Source: Bacteroidota bacterium
Lineage (GTDB): Bacteria > Bacteroidota > Bacteroidia > Chitinophagales > Chitinophagaceae
DNA length: 15,180 nucleotides
NCBI GenBank assembly: GCA_023426425.1
Contig: JAFAAT010000217.1
Coordinates: 1-15,180 of the forward strand
Direction of reading: 5' to 3'
Under the pieces are notes generated by a model. That model was not told the origin of the DNA, ran no database searches, and saw only the letters and a list, made by a program, of their open reading frames with translations. Positions 12,942 to 15,180 of the stretch are shown one piece after another. How positions within the stretch are numbered: position 1 is the stretch's first letter; every line of letters begins with the position of its first letter. The position numbers and the translations under genes were made by a program.

Positions 12942-15180
12942 ATGGCTCAGCAAAGAGAAAACAAAGAATCTGCCAGGATACAGCATATACGGGAGCATCA
13001 CAAGAAGAAGCCAACCAAAAAATCAGTCAAAATTCTCTGGAGAGTTTTCTGGATCGGTATCATAGCATTCAACCTGATCATCATCATGATCAACTTTGGG
13101 TTGCTTGGGTATATGCCTTCCATGAAGGAACTCGAGAATCCCAGCAGTGCGCTTTCGTCTGAGGTGCTTGCTTCAGATGGAACGATCATCGGGCGCTATT
13201 ATATCCAGGACAGGTCGAACAGTCAATATGATGAGATCTCGCAGAATGTGTTCAACGCGTTGTTAGCTACTGAAGACGTGAGGTTTCATGAACACTCAGG
13301 GATTGATGGTCAGGCTGTGATCCGTGCAATAATCTTCCTTGGTAAAGAAGGTGGGGGCAGTACGATCACCCAACAGCTGGCTAAGAATCTGTTTCCACGC
13401 CGAAACCAGAATCTTTTCACATTACCATTTATCAAGCTGAAAGAATGGGTGCTGGCCGTGAAGCTGGAGCGAAACCTGACGAAGAATGAGATTATTACTC
13501 TTTATCTGAATACAGTTCCATTTGGTGACAATGTATATGGTATCAAAAACGCTTCATTGACATTCTTTAATAAGCTGCCCAGTGAAGTGACGGTTGACGA
13601 AGCGGCAGTACTGATCGGGATGCTTAAGGCGAATACCTACTACAACCCGAGAAGAAATCCCGAGAATGCACAGAGAAGGAAGGCGGTGGTACTTGGGCAG
13701 ATGGCGAAGTATGGTTTTTTGGCTGAGGCTGAGGCAAAGAAGCTGTCGGAAAAGCCTATCAAACTAGACTATCACAAGCTTGACTATCATGAAGGGATGG
13801 CTCCCTACTTCCGACAGGAAGTAGAACAGGAAGTGAAAAAGATCCTGAAGAATATTGAAAAGCCTAACAGTGGTGACAGCTATGACATTTATAAGGACGG
13901 GCTGAAAATCTATACGACTATTGATGTGCGGATGCAGCGCTATGCGGAGCAGGCAGTAGAGCAGCACATGAAGGAGATTCAAAGGTTGTTCAAGGCTCAA
14001 CCAGGTTATAGAGACGGCAGTATCTGGGAAAAAGAACCGTACAAGACTGAGCTGATGAAGTCGGTGAAGCAACTTGAACGCTACAAGGCACTGAAGGAGG
14101 AAGGACTTTCGGAGAAGGAAATAATGGCGCAGCTTAAGAAGCCTGTGGACATGGAGGTGTTTGCCTGGAATAAGAAGCGGGAGATAGATACCACGATGAG
14201 CCCATTGGATTCGCTGAAGTATATGAAGATGTTCCTGCAGACGGGCTTCATGGCGATGGATCCATTTACCGGGGATGTAAAAGCCTGGGTGGGTGGAATT
14301 GATCATACCTATTTCCAGTTTGACCACGTAAACGTGAATACGAAAAGGCAGGTGGGTTCGACAATCAAGCCGCTTTTGTACACGCTGGCTATCGACAGTG
14401 GCTTTGATCCCTGCGGCACTGTATCTACGTCGCCACAGTCTTTCCCTGGGTTCAAGCCCGATCCATATGACGCGGGAGGTTCGGAAAAAGGTCCGATACC
14501 CATGAAAAGCGCGCTTGCGGGGTCTATTAACAATGCGGCACTTTACCTGCTGAACCAGGTGGGTATTAATGCATTTGTTGATTTTGCGCACCGGACGGGA
14601 ATTTCTTCCAAACTGGATAAAGTGCCATCTGCGGCACTCGGTGTGTCGGACATCTCGCTCTTTGAAATGCTCTGGGCATATACTATGTTCCCTACTCTGG
14701 GCATGAACACCAAACCAGTATTTATTACTAAGATTGAGGACAAGAACGGTAATCTGATCAAGAGCTTTGTGCCGCAGCAAAAAGAACTAATCAATGCCCG
14801 TACAGCCTACAAAATGGTGAAGATGATGCAGGGTGTAATTGACCATGGTACCGGGCGGAGGATGCGCTTTATGTATAATGTACAGGGCGATATTGCTGGT
14901 AAGACCGGTACTACCAACAAACAGGCGGATGCATGGTTTATTGGTTACACCCCTCAACTGCTGGCCGGTGTATGGGTAGGTTGTGATGATCGCTATTTGC
15001 GATTCAGGAGCCAAAACCTTGGTCAGGGGTCTGCAGCTGCACTTCCCATCTGGGCATATTTCATGAAAAAAGTTCATTCAGACAAATCGCTTGGTATAGA
15101 AGCCAAAGCTGAGTTTACTCCCCCTGAAGGATTTAAGGATTGTGAGTTTTACGATCCGGTGAGCCTGGAGCGTGCGGAGA
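12942..15180 (+). CDS. Class A penicillin-binding protein (PBP1A: GT51 glycosyltransferase plus transpeptidase), 3' end cut
   Basis: This bifunctional peptidoglycan synthase polymerises lipid II and cross-links the stem peptides. 746 codons are visible and the frame is open at the window end, so the C-terminus is missing. It has a basic cytosolic tail (1-33) and one membrane anchor (about 34-56). The GT51 domain carries ATEDVRFHEHSG (109-120; catalytic Glu111) and GGSTITQQLAKNLF (138-151), then LTKNEIITLYLNTVPFG (179-195). The transpeptidase domain has the three active-site motifs: STIK (nucleophile Ser473, Lys476), SIN (528-530) and KTGT (654-657). It acts on the periplasmic face of the inner membrane and is a target of beta-lactams. 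Between the GT and TP domains lies a charged region (about 335-430) rich in Lys/Glu helices. The start is the first ATG after the last upstream stop and fits the family. The gene symbol is left open (mrcA- or ponA-like). Confidence 0.95.
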   Translation, partial: MAQQRENKESARIQHIREHHKKKPTKKSVKILWRVFWIGIIAFNLIIIMINFGLLGYMPSMKELENPSSALSSEVLASDGTIIGRYYIQDRSNSQYDEISQNVFNALLATEDVRFHEHSGIDGQAVIRAIIFLGKEGGGSTITQQLAKNLFPRRNQNLFTLPFIKLKEWVLAVKLERNLTKNEIITLYLNTVPFGDNVYGIKNASLTFFNKLPSEVTVDEAAVLIGMLKANTYYNPRRNPENAQRRKAVVLGQMAKYGFLAEAEAKKLSEKPIKLDYHKLDYHEGMAPYFRQEVEQEVKKILKNIEKPNSGDSYDIYKDGLKIYTTIDVRMQRYAEQAVEQHMKEIQRLFKAQPGYRDGSIWEKEPYKTELMKSVKQLERYKALKEEGLSEKEIMAQLKKPVDMEVFAWNKKREIDTTMSPLDSLKYMKMFLQTGFMAMDPFTGDVKAWVGGIDHTYFQFDHVNVNTKRQVGSTIKPLLYTLAIDSGFDPCGTVSTSPQSFPGFKPDPYDAGGSEKGPIPMKSALAGSINNAALYLLNQVGINAFVDFAHRTGISSKLDKVPSAALGVSDISLFEMLWAYTMFPTLGMNTKPVFITKIEDKNGNLIKSFVPQQKELINARTAYKMVKMMQGVIDHGTGRRMRFMYNVQGDIAGKTGTTNKQADAWFIGYTPQLLAGVWVGCDDRYLRFRSQNLGQGSAAALPIWAYFMKKVHSDKSLGIEAKAEFTPPEGFKDCEFYDPVSLERAE

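Noticed and set aside
12748..13065. Open frame through array D into the PBP1A start
   Set aside because: It overlaps the PBP1A N-terminus in another frame, and its product is the translated repeat plus Ser-rich filler.
13764..14780. Long open frame of 338 codons on the minus strand
   Set aside because: It lies wholly inside the PBP1A gene on the opposite strand, and its product is a low-complexity His/Arg/Leu-rich sequence typical of an antisense shadow.

Overview
The window looks like chromosomal DNA of a Bacteroidota bacterium, most likely a Chitinophagaceae-type organism. The clues are a protein with a C-terminal type IX secretion (T9SS) sorting domain, a 30S S16 protein with a long acidic/Ala-rich tail, several TAnnTTTG promoter -7 boxes, AT-rich leaders without Shine-Dalgarno sequences, and a DUF4112 membrane protein. 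Family placement is inference. No phage, transposon, CRISPR, tRNA or rRNA was found.

Layout from left to right. The 3' end of a DedA-type membrane protein gene (+) converges on selO (-), a protein AMPylase of the kinase fold. A DUF4112 membrane protein gene (+) diverges from selO and is followed by a secreted M3 metallopeptidase of the Dcp type (+), which ends in a clear hairpin terminator. A gap of about 410 bases carries two 11-bp-period repeat arrays and then the rpsP promoter. rpsP (+) ends in a strong, probably bidirectional terminator. Next on the minus strand are an unrecognised secreted protein and a two-gene unit: a FucP/GluP-type sugar transporter followed 3 nt later by a protein with protein-kinase-like motifs. 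A ROK sugar kinase (+) diverges from the transporter. A T9SS cargo protein (-) converges on the ROK gene across a third 11-bp array. A small lipoprotein (+) and a GNAT acetyltransferase (+) follow, then a fourth 11-bp array, and finally a class A penicillin-binding protein (+) that runs off the right end.

How the genes work together. The clearest functional unit is sugar uptake and activation: transporter and kinase-like protein in one transcription unit, with the ROK kinase divergent. SelO, Dcp, S16 and PBP1A are housekeeping or stress functions with no obvious link to each other.

The most unusual features are four intergenic arrays of degenerate 11-bp tandem repeats. They differ in sequence but keep the same period and often share a G/C-flanked T-run. 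The second is the kinase-like protein coupled to the sugar transporter. Neither proves a new system from sequence alone.
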